From the NCBI GenBank assembly GCA_046757925.1, contig JBHHZE010000031.1:1-41111 (forward strand): a stretch of 41,111 nucleotides of DNA, written 5' to 3'. Source of the stretch: JAZDCZ01 sp046757925 (GTDB lineage: Bacteria; Gemmatimonadota; Gemmatimonadetes; Gemmatimonadales; GWC2-71-9). This document shows positions 33,445 to 41,111 of the stretch, piece after piece; positions within the stretch are counted from its first letter, which is position 1; each line of letters starts with the position of its first letter. The notes beneath the pieces were generated by a model. It saw only the letters and a program-made list of their open reading frames with translations, had not been told where the DNA came from and searched no databases. The position numbers and the translations under genes were made by a program.

Positions 33445-33653
33445 GGTGGCAGGGAATCTAGTGCAGCGGACCGCAGTTCGCGTTGATAGGGCGGTGGTTG
33501 CTTGGCGGGACGGTGGCGTGCCGCCGCACGCTGCAGCTCGCGCTCAGAGATCGGACATCCGCGAGTGGCCGAACCGCTCAGCGGCGTGCGCTCGGGAACA
33601 CCACTGGCTCGCTGCACGGCCAACGAATACCAGGGCTATCCTCACCGGTCGGT

Positions 33654-36353
33654 TCAGGGACTCAGCCAGTAGTTCAGTTTTATCACGAAGGTGTCGGTGC
33701 CGGGTGCTCGGAACAGATCTCCGATTCCCGATCCCAGCCGGAACCTGCCGTCGTTGGAAAAGTCGGTCTGGCCGTGCTGCCATACGAAGAAGATCGTCGA
33801 TCCCAACACGTATTCCCATCGCAGCACAACGTTGGAGCGGAACGACAGAAACGTAAAATCCGGATTGCCGAGGCTGATGTCGCCGGTCCCGTCCCGATCC
33901 AGGTCGGCCGAGACGGCGCCGAGTGTATCTCTCGATACCTGATCGGGAGCAAAGGTCTCCAGTCGGTCGTCGAACCGCTTGGCACGGGGGTCGGTGACCC
34001 TCCTAAACGCACCGTATTGCCCTGACGATATGAACGGTTCGGCGTAAACTTGTAGCGACAGAGTTGGAGTAAAGGTCATGTTGCCGCGGAACGTCATGCT
34101 GGCGGTGCTCTGCTCCAGAGTGCCGAAGACGTATTGATCGGCGTTGAGCGCCGATGCCGTCGTCAGGTACTGCCAGGCGTTGAACTGCTTGTTGAACCCC
34201 GGCGCTATGGTAAAGTCCAGGTTGCTGGCCGGCCGCAATGAGAGGTTTTGGAAGATTCCGTAGGCCCAACTCCCGCTCTCGTCCTCGGTCCAGCGCCATA
34301 CGTTTATGCCGCCACGGATTGTCTTGCGAGAATCGGATGAGAACCCGAACCAGTAGTTCCACTGGGAAGGTCTGATGATCGCGGGACCCCCGCGGAGTCT
34401 GCCGGATGACAGACTGCTGAACTCGCGATTTACTCCGAAGTATCCGTTCCAGTAGTTGAGTAGCGTGAAATTCATATTGATGTTGCCGCCCAACCCCTCG
34501 CGATCCCAGCCGTAGTTGTAGACCGACCACTGGTTGAAGTTCATATTGAAGCGCCGAAACACTTTGCCCGGCTGGAGCCAACGGCGGTTGATCCAGGTCC
34601 ATTGGATCGTGCGGTCGGCGTCGCGCTGGAAACCCAAGTCGTTGACCTCGAAGCCGGGTGAGCGCGTGTCGAAGCCGCCCGAGTAGCGCCAGGCGCCCTT
34701 GCGTTTGTTGAAGGAGAACTGGCCCGCTACACCCGATAGCGACGTGCGCGTTGGATCGAACGTGACGTGGTCGTTGTCGGGGCGTTGGAAGTAATGCGTG
34801 GACGACCTCTGAGTCAGCTCGATCGCCTGCTCGGAACCGTTGACCCTGCTTTTCACCACCCAGCCGCTCACCGAGTAGTTGTCGTCCAGGAAGCGATGGC
34901 TCATGTTGGCGCCCAACGTGTAGGCGGAGCTGCGCAAGTATTGCAGGTTATCCGGCAACGATCTGTTGACTGCCGTTGTGAACAGACCGACTTGCGTCAA
35001 TCCGTTGCGGAAGTCTTTCGCAAGGCGGCCTACCACATAGGTCGATCGTGGCTCCACCACGTCTTGGAACCGAGCCCCCACCGAGTCGATGACACTTGCC
35101 TTCTCCTCGGCTGTAGCGGCTCCGGTTATGCCGAGCGTCCACCCATCGGAAGTCTTGCCCGATATCTTGGCCGCGGTGTAGATGGTGGTCTGCTTGATCT
35201 GTTCTGCATAGCCACTGCGCCGATTGGCACTCCCTTGGGGTGCACGGCCGATGCGGCGGGTATAAAACAGGCTCTCGGCCGAGCCGTCGCCGTCACCCAG
35301 CCCGATGCCGAACTTGAAGATGTCGAGGCCTTCGTTGAAGAACGGCCGCTTCTCGGGAAAGAACGTCTCGAATGCGGAGAGGTTCACGACAGCTGGGTCA
35401 GCCTCGACCTGCCCGAAATCGGGATTGACGGTTGCAGAAAGCGTGATGTTGGACGTTAGGCCGTATTTGATGTCGGCCCCCATGCCGGCGAAACGATTCT
35501 GCCCCGTGTGGAATGGGTCGCCGGCAACGCTCGGCTCGTATTCTTGTCTACCTACGATATAGGGCATGATCTCGAGCCGGCGTGGCGGCTTGATGCCCTC
35601 TATGCCAACCAGTTCCCCGAACTGTGAAACGACACCCGACTGATCTTTGGGTTGCAGTTTCCACTGTTGTTCTTCGTTCAGGCGATTGATCGTGCGGTAG
35701 ACGTTGAACCCGAACTTCTGCTTGTCGGCGGTGGAGAACCGGATTTGGCTGAAGGGAATGCGGAACTCGGCGGTCCAGCCCTCGTCATCGCGGCTGGTAG
35801 CTACATCCCACACTGCGTCCCAGGAAGCGTCCTGATTGTTGTCGTCAAACAGATATATGTCGCGCTTGACGCCGGCCGGATTCACCATGAAAAGAAAGCC
35901 CGTGCGGCGATCGAAATACGAGTCGATTGCGACGCCGAGCCAGTCGGATGGCGAGTTGTCATCGCGTCGAGTAAGGTGTGCCGCGATGGACTCCGCATGG
36001 GAGTCATACGCCCGGATTCCCACATAGATCGCGGCGTCGGAATAGACGACTCTAACCTCGGTCTCTTCCGTGCCCGGCTCTCCCTCATTGGGGTTGCGTT
36101 GAGTGAATCCGCCGAGTATGGGTGCGTCTTCCCAGGCGCGGTCGGTCAATCTGCCGTCGATGTCCGGGATAGTGGGCTTCGCACGGACGGCGATCGCTAT
36201 TGTCGGTGGCGGCGGCTTTGCCGCGCGCACGGTGTTTTGCTGGGCGGCGGCTGCATTAGAGAACGTTGCGAAGAGAAACACCAGAGAGCACGTGATTGTT
36301 GTCCGGCGTTTGCCGCATCGGTTTTGCGTTGGGCGTTCTATCCCTATGCGCAC
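33654..36353 (-). CDS. DUF5916 protein: CBM9-like domain plus outer-membrane barrel
   Basis: 899 residues from a GTG start with GGAGG six bases upstream. A signal peptide (ending SNAAAAQQ) leads to a CBM9-like beta-sandwich (about 55-240: IDGRLTDRAWEDAPILGGF, VRVVYSDAAIYVGIRAYD, FRIPFSQIRFS). The long DUF5916 barrel follows, with FETFFPEKRPFFNEG, TLSATVNPDFGQVEADP and many aromatic strands, ending in KLNYWLSP. These proteins are common in Bacteroidetes and Gemmatimonadota and are thought to be outer-membrane proteins linked to carbohydrate or other polymer handling; direct functional proof is lacking. It stands alone with no SusC/D-type or hydrolase neighbour. Confidence 0.85.
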   Translation of the reverse strand: MRIGIERPTQNRCGKRRTTITCSLVFLFATFSNAAAAQQNTVRAAKPPPPTIAIAVRAKPTIPDIDGRLTDRAWEDAPILGGFTQRNPNEGEPGTEETEVRVVYSDAAIYVGIRAYDSHAESIAAHLTRRDDNSPSDWLGVAIDSYFDRRTGFLFMVNPAGVKRDIYLFDDNNQDASWDAVWDVATSRDDEGWTAEFRIPFSQIRFSTADKQKFGFNVYRTINRLNEEQQWKLQPKDQSGVVSQFGELVGIEGIKPPRRLEIMPYIVGRQEYEPSVAGDPFHTGQNRFAGMGADIKYGLTSNITLSATVNPDFGQVEADPAVVNLSAFETFFPEKRPFFNEGLDIFKFGIGLGDGDGSAESLFYTRRIGRAPQGSANRRSGYAEQIKQTTIYTAAKISGKTSDGWTLGITGAATAEEKASVIDSVGARFQDVVEPRSTYVVGRLAKDFRNGLTQVGLFTTAVNRSLPDNLQYLRSSAYTLGANMSHRFLDDNYSVSGWVVKSRVNGSEQAIELTQRSSTHYFQRPDNDHVTFDPTRTSLSGVAGQFSFNKRKGAWRYSGGFDTRSPGFEVNDLGFQRDADRTIQWTWINRRWLQPGKVFRRFNMNFNQWSVYNYGWDREGLGGNINMNFTLLNYWNGYFGVNREFSSLSSGRLRGGPAIIRPSQWNYWFGFSSDSRKTIRGGINVWRWTEDESGSWAYGIFQNLSLRPASNLDFTIAPGFNKQFNAWQYLTTASALNADQYVFGTLEQSTASMTFRGNMTFTPTLSLQVYAEPFISSGQYGAFRRVTDPRAKRFDDRLETFAPDQVSRDTLGAVSADLDRDGTGDISLGNPDFTFLSFRSNVVLRWEYVLGSTIFFVWQHGQTDFSNDGRFRLGSGIGDLFRAPGTDTFVIKLNYWLSP

Positions 36354-36558
36354 CGATCCCCTCCCGACGGATGCATGTCTATTGGCCTCTCAGTCCGTAG
36401 CAATACGAAGCCGAGTGTAGTTTGGTTTCTGGTTACTGGTTAGATGCCGGTAGGAGCTTGATGGTTGCAAGACATTCTTGCCCGAAGTAATGGGCGTGGC
36501 TAAGCTACGGCGGTTGATAAAGAAGCTTCACGACATCGCATGGAAGAGACGTTCTGAG

Positions 36559-37308
36559 ATGAAACGATTGGTATTGCTGCGCCACGGTGAGAGCACTTGG
36601 AACAAAGAGAACAGATTTACCGGCTGGACCGATGTCGATCTCTCCGAGAAGGGGGTTGCGGAAGCCCACGAGGCCGGCAAGACGTTGTTGGCGGAGGGGT
36701 ACACATTCGACGTCGCGTACACGTCGGTCTTGAAACGTGCGATTCGCACGCTGTGGATTGTCCTGGATGAGATGGACTTGATGTGGATTCGCGTATATCG
36801 GAATTGGCGTCTGAACGAGCGGCATTACGGTGCCCTGCAGGGCTTGAACAAAGCCGAGACCGCAGAGAAACACGGCGAGGCTCAGGTCAAGCGATGGCGC
36901 CGGAGCTACAGTACGCGGCCGCCTGAGTTGGACCGGACGGATGAGCGGTTTCCGGGGAACGATCCCCGGTATGCCGATCTGGCCGCGACCGAACTGCCGG
37001 TAGCGGAGTGCCTGAAGGACACGGTTGCCCGATTTCTACCGTATTGGCAAGATGAGATAGCTCCGGCGATTGGGCGGGACGAGCGAGTCTTGATAGCCGC
37101 CCACGGCAACAGCCTCAGGGCTCTGGTGAAGCACCTGGACGGGGTTTCGGACGAGGAGATTGTGGGGCTCAACATTCCGACCGGCGTGCCATTGGTGTAC
37201 GAATTGAACGACGACTTGAGTCCAATTCGGAGCTATTACCTGGGCGATGCGGACAAGATAAAGGCCGCCCAGGAGGCTGTGGCGGCGCAGGGTAAGGCTC
37301 GGGGGTAG
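36559..37308 (+). CDS. gpmA: 2,3-bisphosphoglycerate-dependent phosphoglycerate mutase
   Basis: 249 residues from ATG 36559; the open frame begins 27 codons upstream, but the family starts at MKRLVLLRHGEST. The catalytic histidine is in LLRHGE (H8), with the second histidine in AAHGNSLRALVKHLDG. WNKENRFTGWTDVDLSEKG and the WRLNERHYGALQGLNKAETA loop are diagnostic of the cofactor-dependent enzyme. It interconverts 3- and 2-phosphoglycerate in glycolysis and gluconeogenesis. Monocistronic by appearance; it is followed by a tRNA gene. Confidence 0.95.
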   Translation: MKRLVLLRHGESTWNKENRFTGWTDVDLSEKGVAEAHEAGKTLLAEGYTFDVAYTSVLKRAIRTLWIVLDEMDLMWIRVYRNWRLNERHYGALQGLNKAETAEKHGEAQVKRWRRSYSTRPPELDRTDERFPGNDPRYADLAATELPVAECLKDTVARFLPYWQDEIAPAIGRDERVLIAAHGNSLRALVKHLDGVSDEEIVGLNIPTGVPLVYELNDDLSPIRSYYLGDADKIKAAQEAVAAQGKARG

Positions 37309-37314
37309 ATCCCG

Positions 37315-37343
37315 TTGACCGGTTGCGTTGTGGGGGCTAAGTT
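37315..37343 (+). promoter_or_regulatory. Candidate promoter of tRNA-His
   Basis: TTGACC at 37315-37320 (5 of 6 to the -35 consensus), a 17-base spacer and a weak -10, TAAGTT (37338-37343), stand about 30 bases before the tRNA. It overlaps the end of gpmA closely. Confidence 0.4.
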
Positions 37344-37371
37344 CAACTGCTCCGTAATGTTACGGGGTCGT

Positions 37372-37446
37372 GGTGGCTGTAGCTCAATTGGTTAGAGCGC
37401 CGGACTGTGGCTCCGGAGGCTGGGGGTTCGAGACCCCTCAGCCACC
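37372..37446 (+). tRNA. tRNA-His (anticodon GTG)
   Basis: The cloverleaf is complete: acceptor arms GTGGCTG (37373-37379) and CAGCCAC (37439-37445), D arm GCTC...GAGC, anticodon stem CCGGA/TCCGG with loop CTGTGGC (anticodon GTG), and T arm GGGGG-TTCGAGA-CCCCT. An extra G at 37372 faces C at 37446, the G(-1):C73 pair specific to tRNA-His. The CCA end is not encoded. It is the left edge of a segment with different base composition. Confidence 0.96.
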
Positions 37447-37447
37447 C

Positions 37448-38449
37448 CTTATCATACCCGGCTGCGAACCCAGCGCCGTCGGGGTCACAAACCGCGTCAG
37501 TCTGGCGCGGGCGCTGCTGGTCCCGGCGATGCTCGGCGCAAGCGCTGCTGCGGTTCACGCCCAGGAGCAGGCGCAGAGAGACCGGCCGGACCGCATCGAA
37601 CCGGCTCCGTACCGAGGCTACCTCGAAGCCCACGCACCGGTCGAGAACCCGCTCCCGCTGGCAGGTGGCCCCGTGCACGTACTCGTGACACAAACCGTTG
37701 GCGGGGTGCACGTCGCCCTGCCGAGCCCGCGGCGCCTGGATGAAGCGGTGGTGGGGACCCCAGAACACTCACGGGCGTATGCCGGGACGTCCTTGATCGA
37801 CGGCATTCCCCTCGCGGTGCGGGGGACCGAGGGCGGCCGCTACACGCGCACCACGGTGATGACGCCCACGGGGGACCTGAACACCAAGGTCCTGTCCAAT
37901 GGACGGCTCGAGTTCGAGGCGTGGGACGTCACCGCCACCGATGCGGCCACCACCGAGGACAGCGTGGCGTTTCAGGCGAGCTGGGAGGACGGAGAGGGCA
38001 ACACCTACTCCGTCACCTGCTGCACGGAGGTGTACGCCCATGGAACCGAGATGCCCACGTTCGGCGGCGTCGTAACGAACCACATTCTGCACGGCTCAAG
38101 CCGCCTGTGGACCGCGATGATGCCGACGTTCTTCACCTACGCGGCGTTCTGGGGCAAGGGTGACCTGCTCAAGAACGGTGAGGTGCTGGATCACGGCCGG
38201 ATGATCCACGGCATGCTCACCGAGTATGTGCGCACCGAGGGATACCGGATGGCCTTCGACCGGGAGGTGACGCCCACCCGGCGACACTTCCACCTGATGG
38301 TGTTCCCCATGGATCCCGCTCCCGAGACCGGGGGCTTCACGCCTCGCCCCGCCCACACAGGGTTCATGATGCCTAATGGGAAGGAGCTTCCCTTCTGGCA
38401 CGTGATGTTCGGGAATCTGAACATCACGTCCGCTCGCGCGGAGCCGTGA
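37448..38449 (+). CDS. Secreted protein of unknown function, 5' end missing or displaced
   Basis: Up to 334 residues after the tRNA. A signal-peptide-like stretch (SLARALLVPAMLGASAAAVHAQ) is present, but no ATG, GTG or TTG lies in frame between the tRNA and it. The only in-frame starts are inside the tRNA or the ATG at 37529 in the middle of the hydrophobic stretch. The gene seems cut at its 5' end, as expected if a foreign segment joined at the tRNA. The mature part has no family I know. It contains a Cys-Cys pair (VTCCTEVYAHG) and a His-rich segment (RRHFHLM). Its stop overlaps the cupredoxin start (GTGA), so they form an operon. Confidence 0.6.
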   Translation, partial: LIIPGCEPSAVGVTNRVSLARALLVPAMLGASAAAVHAQEQAQRDRPDRIEPAPYRGYLEAHAPVENPLPLAGGPVHVLVTQTVGGVHVALPSPRRLDEAVVGTPEHSRAYAGTSLIDGIPLAVRGTEGGRYTRTTVMTPTGDLNTKVLSNGRLEFEAWDVTATDAATTEDSVAFQASWEDGEGNTYSVTCCTEVYAHGTEMPTFGGVVTNHILHGSSRLWTAMMPTFFTYAAFWGKGDLLKNGEVLDHGRMIHGMLTEYVRTEGYRMAFDREVTPTRRHFHLMVFPMDPAPETGGFTPRPAHTGFMMPNGKELPFWHVMFGNLNITSARAEP

Positions 38450-38847
38450 GGACGCTATACGCCGCGGTGGTGCTGGCAGTCGCAGGGATCGCGGCCGCAA
38501 CGTATGCCGGCCTGGCGTCCAACGCGGTCGCTGCTCCCCCCACCGCCGTCGTGGAGATGACCAATGACCTGCGATTCACGCCGGACACCGTGCGGATCGC
38601 GCTCGGCGGCTCGGTGGAGTGGCGCAATACGTCCGACCTCGTGCACACCGTCACAGCCGATCCGAAGAAGGCGATCGAGCCGGAGCACGTGCAGCTGCCT
38701 TCCGGGGTCGCGGCGTTCGATTCCGGCAACTTGGGCCCCGGCGCCCGGTTCACGAGGGCGTTTGACGTCCTGGGCACGTATCGCTACTTCTGCGTGCCCC
38801 ACGAGGTGGCGGGCATGGTCGGCACGGTGATCGTCTCGGTGCGCTGA
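38446..38847 (+). CDS. Cupredoxin (plastocyanin/azurin-like)
   Basis: 133 residues, GTG start overlapping the upstream stop as GTGA. The signal peptide spans about 1-30 (ending AVAA). The single-domain type-1 copper fold has ligands H67 (SDLVHTV), C116, H119 and M124 (YFCVPHEVAGM). It carries electrons or buffers copper in the periplasm. The partner may be the coupled upstream protein. Base composition is as rich in GC as its neighbours on this side of the tRNA. No terminal oxidase is nearby. Confidence 0.88.
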   Translation: MRTLYAAVVLAVAGIAAATYAGLASNAVAAPPTAVVEMTNDLRFTPDTVRIALGGSVEWRNTSDLVHTVTADPKKAIEPEHVQLPSGVAAFDSGNLGPGARFTRAFDVLGTYRYFCVPHEVAGMVGTVIVSVR

Positions 38848-39055
38848 GCCGCAACACACATCAAGAGACTGCGTGCGGCGAGACGGGTATTCAGCGCAAC
38901 GTTACTCCGCTTGGCGCAGTGATGCTCCGAAGGATCAAGCGGATGCAGTCTTCGGCGTCACCGTCCGATTGCAGGGTTTCAGATCGTCCAAACGAAAGGT
39001 TAGCGATAAGGCGCCTGAACCGTGGTGGCACGTTCGGAGGCGTGTTGGCCCAGGC

Positions 39056-40984
39056 TCACGAGATCCTCTCAGGCGCGAGTCGGGCCAGACGCATGGCGTT
39101 GAGCGTCACCACTAACGACGCCCCCATGTCGCCGATCAGTACGGCCACCAGCAGAGAGACCACGCCGCCGACCGCACCGCCCGCCAGCAGCAGCTTGAGT
39201 CCCAGCGCGAGCCCGATGTTGAACATGATGACGTGGCGCGCCCGCTTCGCCAGATACACGGCGTACGGCAACATGCCAAGGTCGTCGGCCATGAGCGCGA
39301 TATCGGCGGTTTCGATCGTGGCGGGGGAGCCGGCCGCGCCCATCGCAATGCCCACGCTTGCCGCGGCGAGCGCGGGCGCGTCGTTCACACCATCCCCCAG
39401 CATCGCCACAGTCTCGTGGGTGCGGCGCAGCTCCTCGACGGCACGCACTTTTTCGTCGGGCAGCAGGCGTGCCCGGACGGTCCTGATCCCAAGGTCCCGC
39501 GCAATGCTCCTGGCGACCAGCTCGTGGTCGCCGGTGAGCATAACCTGCTCGTGGACTCCGAGCCGCTCGAGCTGCCGGAGGACTCGGGTGGCCGACGCAC
39601 GTGGTTGGTCGGCCAGCGCGACCAGGCCCAGTAACCGCTCGCCATCACCGACCAATACGACGGTCTTCCCCTCACCTTCGAGTTGCCGAAACCGCTCGGG
39701 CAGGGGCTCCCCCGGGAAGAGATCCGGCGTGCCTACGCGCAATTCCCGGCCGTCTATTCTGGCCACCACGCCACGGCCGGTTCGTGCCTCGAAGTCGGTC
39801 ACGTCGCCGCCGGACAGCGTCGCCCCCTGCTCCTGCCCATGCCTCACGATGGCTTGCGCGATGGGATGCTCCGATCGCCGCTCCACTTGGACGGCGAGGC
39901 GCAGCACCTCATCCGGTTGCGCGCCGTTCAACCCTTCGACGTCGCTCACCTTCAGCCGGCCCTCGGTGAGCGACCCCGTCTTGTCGAACGCCATGGCGCA
40001 GGTGCGTCCGAGCGTCTCGAGGTACTCGCCGCCCTTGATGAGCACGCCGTGGCGCGCGGCGGACGTGATGGCGCTGACCACCGTGACCGGCGTGGCGATG
40101 ACCATGGCGCAGGGACACGCGACCACCAGGAGCGTGAGGCCGCGCGTGAACCACTCGAGGCCGCTCCCCAGGCCAAGCCACGGGGGGACCGTCATGGTGA
40201 CGAGGGCGAGGATCGTCACCCCCGGGGTGTAGTACTTCGCGAACCGTTCGACGAACCGCTCGCTAGGCGAGCGCCGCGCTTGGGCCTGGCGCACGAGCTT
40301 GACGATGCGGTCGAGCGTCGTGTCGCCCGCGTCCGTGGTCGCTTCGATCTCGAGGTAGCCCTCGGCGAGGATCGTCCCCGCGTAGACGGGGTCCCCCTCC
40401 CGCTTGGTCACCGGGACGGACTCGCCGGTCACGGTGGACTCGTCCACGGCCGACTCGCCGTCAACCACCGTGCCGTCGATCGGCACTTTCTCGCCCGGGC
40501 GCACCCGAACGTGCTGGCCCTTCTCAATGTCCGAGGCCGCCACCTCCCGCTCGCCGCCGTCGTCCGTCACGACGCGGGCCCGCTCCGGCGCCAACCGCAC
40601 CAGCTCCTCGATGGACCGCCGTGCTCGGGCGACGGCCGCGGTTTCGAGCAACTCCGCGAACGAGAACAGCGCCGCGATCGCCGCCGCCTCGATCGGCTCG
40701 CCAATCAGCAGCGCCCCGAGAATCGCGACGGTCATGAGGAAGTTCATGTCGAGGCGGAGCCGGCGCACCGCGCGGACCGCCTTGGGGAAGAAGTTCCATC
40801 CGCCGATCAGCGCACCGGCGAGGAGGAGCAACCCCGGCCCATCGAACCGGACGCGCAGCCAGCCGGCGACATCCGGCTCGCTGGTGACGAGCGCCAGAAC
40901 AGCTCCGACTACCCACAGTGCCCCGGCAACATAGGTGCGCCAAGCCTCAGCGGTCTTCCAGGTGGAGCGGCGTTCGAGCGGCAT
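39056..40984 (-). CDS. Heavy-metal P1B-type ATPase, Zn/Cd class
   Basis: 642 residues, a metal-exporting ATPase without the usual N-terminal HMA metal-binding domain. Motifs: TGES (186-189) in the actuator, CPC (290-292) in the transport helix, phosphorylation site D334-KTG, SEHPIAQAIV in the nucleotide domain, and TGDH and GDGVNDAPAL in the hinge. The last helices have NIGLALGLK and IGDMGASLVVTLNAMRL, whose Lys and Asp match the Zn/Cd/Pb class (ZntA/CadA, P1B-2). Substrate specificity is inferred from these motifs. No MerR or ArsR regulator is seen in the window. It is convergent with the cupredoxin. The start follows the stop of a transposase-like fragment by two bases, with no ribosome site visible. 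Confidence 0.92.
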   Translation of the reverse strand: MPLERRSTWKTAEAWRTYVAGALWVVGAVLALVTSEPDVAGWLRVRFDGPGLLLLAGALIGGWNFFPKAVRAVRRLRLDMNFLMTVAILGALLIGEPIEAAAIAALFSFAELLETAAVARARRSIEELVRLAPERARVVTDDGGEREVAASDIEKGQHVRVRPGEKVPIDGTVVDGESAVDESTVTGESVPVTKREGDPVYAGTILAEGYLEIEATTDAGDTTLDRIVKLVRQAQARRSPSERFVERFAKYYTPGVTILALVTMTVPPWLGLGSGLEWFTRGLTLLVVACPCAMVIATPVTVVSAITSAARHGVLIKGGEYLETLGRTCAMAFDKTGSLTEGRLKVSDVEGLNGAQPDEVLRLAVQVERRSEHPIAQAIVRHGQEQGATLSGGDVTDFEARTGRGVVARIDGRELRVGTPDLFPGEPLPERFRQLEGEGKTVVLVGDGERLLGLVALADQPRASATRVLRQLERLGVHEQVMLTGDHELVARSIARDLGIRTVRARLLPDEKVRAVEELRRTHETVAMLGDGVNDAPALAAASVGIAMGAAGSPATIETADIALMADDLGMLPYAVYLAKRARHVIMFNIGLALGLKLLLAGGAVGGVVSLLVAVLIGDMGASLVVTLNAMRLARLAPERIS

Positions 40985-40986
40985 GG

Positions 40987-41111
40987 CTAGTACACCGGTT
41001 CAGAAGTTCGATGACGTATTCTCACGCAGCGAGAGGGACTCTGTCGGAATTGGACGCGGCTCCACGGACGCAGCGCATCCTCGTGCAGCCATCGCCAGAT
41101 CGTCACGCCAC
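40987..41111 (-). mobile_element. Fragment resembling an IS630-type transposase N-terminal region
   Basis: On the minus strand, codons from 41109 to the TAG at 40987-40989 read GVTIWRWLHEDALRPWSR and then unrelated residues. The W-R-W-L-x-E-D-A-x-x-P-W pattern is characteristic of the winged-helix DNA-binding part of IS630-family transposases. It continues beyond the window edge, and the sequence after PWSR no longer looks like the family, so the element seems truncated or frameshifted. Recognition rests on about 16 residues. Confidence 0.5.

Noticed and set aside
33432..33623. 63-residue minus-strand frame between the DUF5916 and VTT genes
   Set aside because: No family, Arg/Ala/Pro-rich composition typical of chance frames in GC-rich DNA, and no clear ribosome site; it overlaps the VTT start by 13 bases, so a coupled small gene is not fully excluded.
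37370..37447. Open frame through the tRNA giving MVAVAQLVRAPDCGSGGWGFETPQ as the start of the downstream protein
   Set aside because: This peptide is the well-known spurious translation of bacterial tRNA-His genes; the DNA folds as a tRNA.
38850..39055. Possible recombination (attC-like) site between cupredoxin and ATPase genes
   Set aside because: Short GTT/AAC words occur, but no pair matches the core-site consensus with a foldable stem; about 200 bases in which I see nothing definite.
38919..40232. 437-residue plus-strand frame
   Set aside because: Ser/Arg/Thr-rich shadow of the ATPase gene with no domain.
39683..40990. Long plus-strand frame opposite the P1B ATPase
   Set aside because: Low-complexity Arg/Asp/His-rich translation; an antisense shadow of a conserved gene in GC-rich DNA.

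Overview
The window looks like chromosomal DNA from a Gram-negative, soil- or sediment-type bacterium, most probably Gemmatimonadota. This is inferred from gene content: two VPS10/sortilin-like BNR-repeat secreted proteins, a DUF5916 outer-membrane-type protein, many secreted proteins with signal peptides ending in A-x-A, and a coproporphyrin-type ferrochelatase. No rRNA or other phylogenetic marker is present, so the phylum is not proven. Most of the window is moderately GC-rich. The part right of a tRNA-His at about 37.4 kb is visibly richer in GC.

Layout. 0-2 kb: the end of a membrane protein, a saccharopine-dehydrogenase-like enzyme and a Uma2 nuclease-fold protein. 2.1-8.8 kb: two divergent paralogous genes for secreted BNR-repeat beta-propeller proteins. 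8.9-12.5 kb: a CLC chloride transporter with CBS and RCK-C domains, divergent from an AdiC-like amino-acid antiporter, a pairing that suggests acid resistance. 12.5-18 kb: a DUF411 metal-binding protein, a DUF4384 protein with YDPFF repeats and an Arg/Ser-rich tail, DNA polymerase IV, and upstream of it in the same operon a membrane-spanning FHA-coiled coil-trypsin protease. 18-20.4 kb: small conserved or unknown proteins, including one repeat protein split by a frameshift. 20.4-25.1 kb: a molybdopterin oxidoreductase, an M49-like metallopeptidase and an EamA exporter. 25.1-28.8 kb: a translationally coupled radical SAM/SPASM enzyme and atypical calcineurin-like phosphoesterase, divergent from ferrochelatase, then a possible outer-membrane protein. 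28.8-33.4 kb: a hybrid histidine kinase, a secreted Cys/His protein coupled to a TlpA-like thioredoxin with a beta-propeller, and a VTT membrane protein. 33.6-37.3 kb: a DUF5916 protein and phosphoglycerate mutase.

37.4-41.1 kb: tRNA-His(GTG), followed directly by a secreted-protein gene with no usable start codon, a cupredoxin coupled to it by a GTGA overlap, a Zn/Cd-type P1B ATPase and a fragment resembling an IS630-type transposase. This reads as a metal-handling island joined at the tRNA 3' end. An assembly chimera at the conserved tRNA is the main alternative.

The best leads for undescribed biology are the radical SAM-phosphoesterase pair beside ferrochelatase, the FHA-TM-coiled coil-protease co-transcribed with Pol IV, the CLC/antiporter pair, the thioredoxin-propeller fusion with its Cys/His partner, and the tRNA-His junction.
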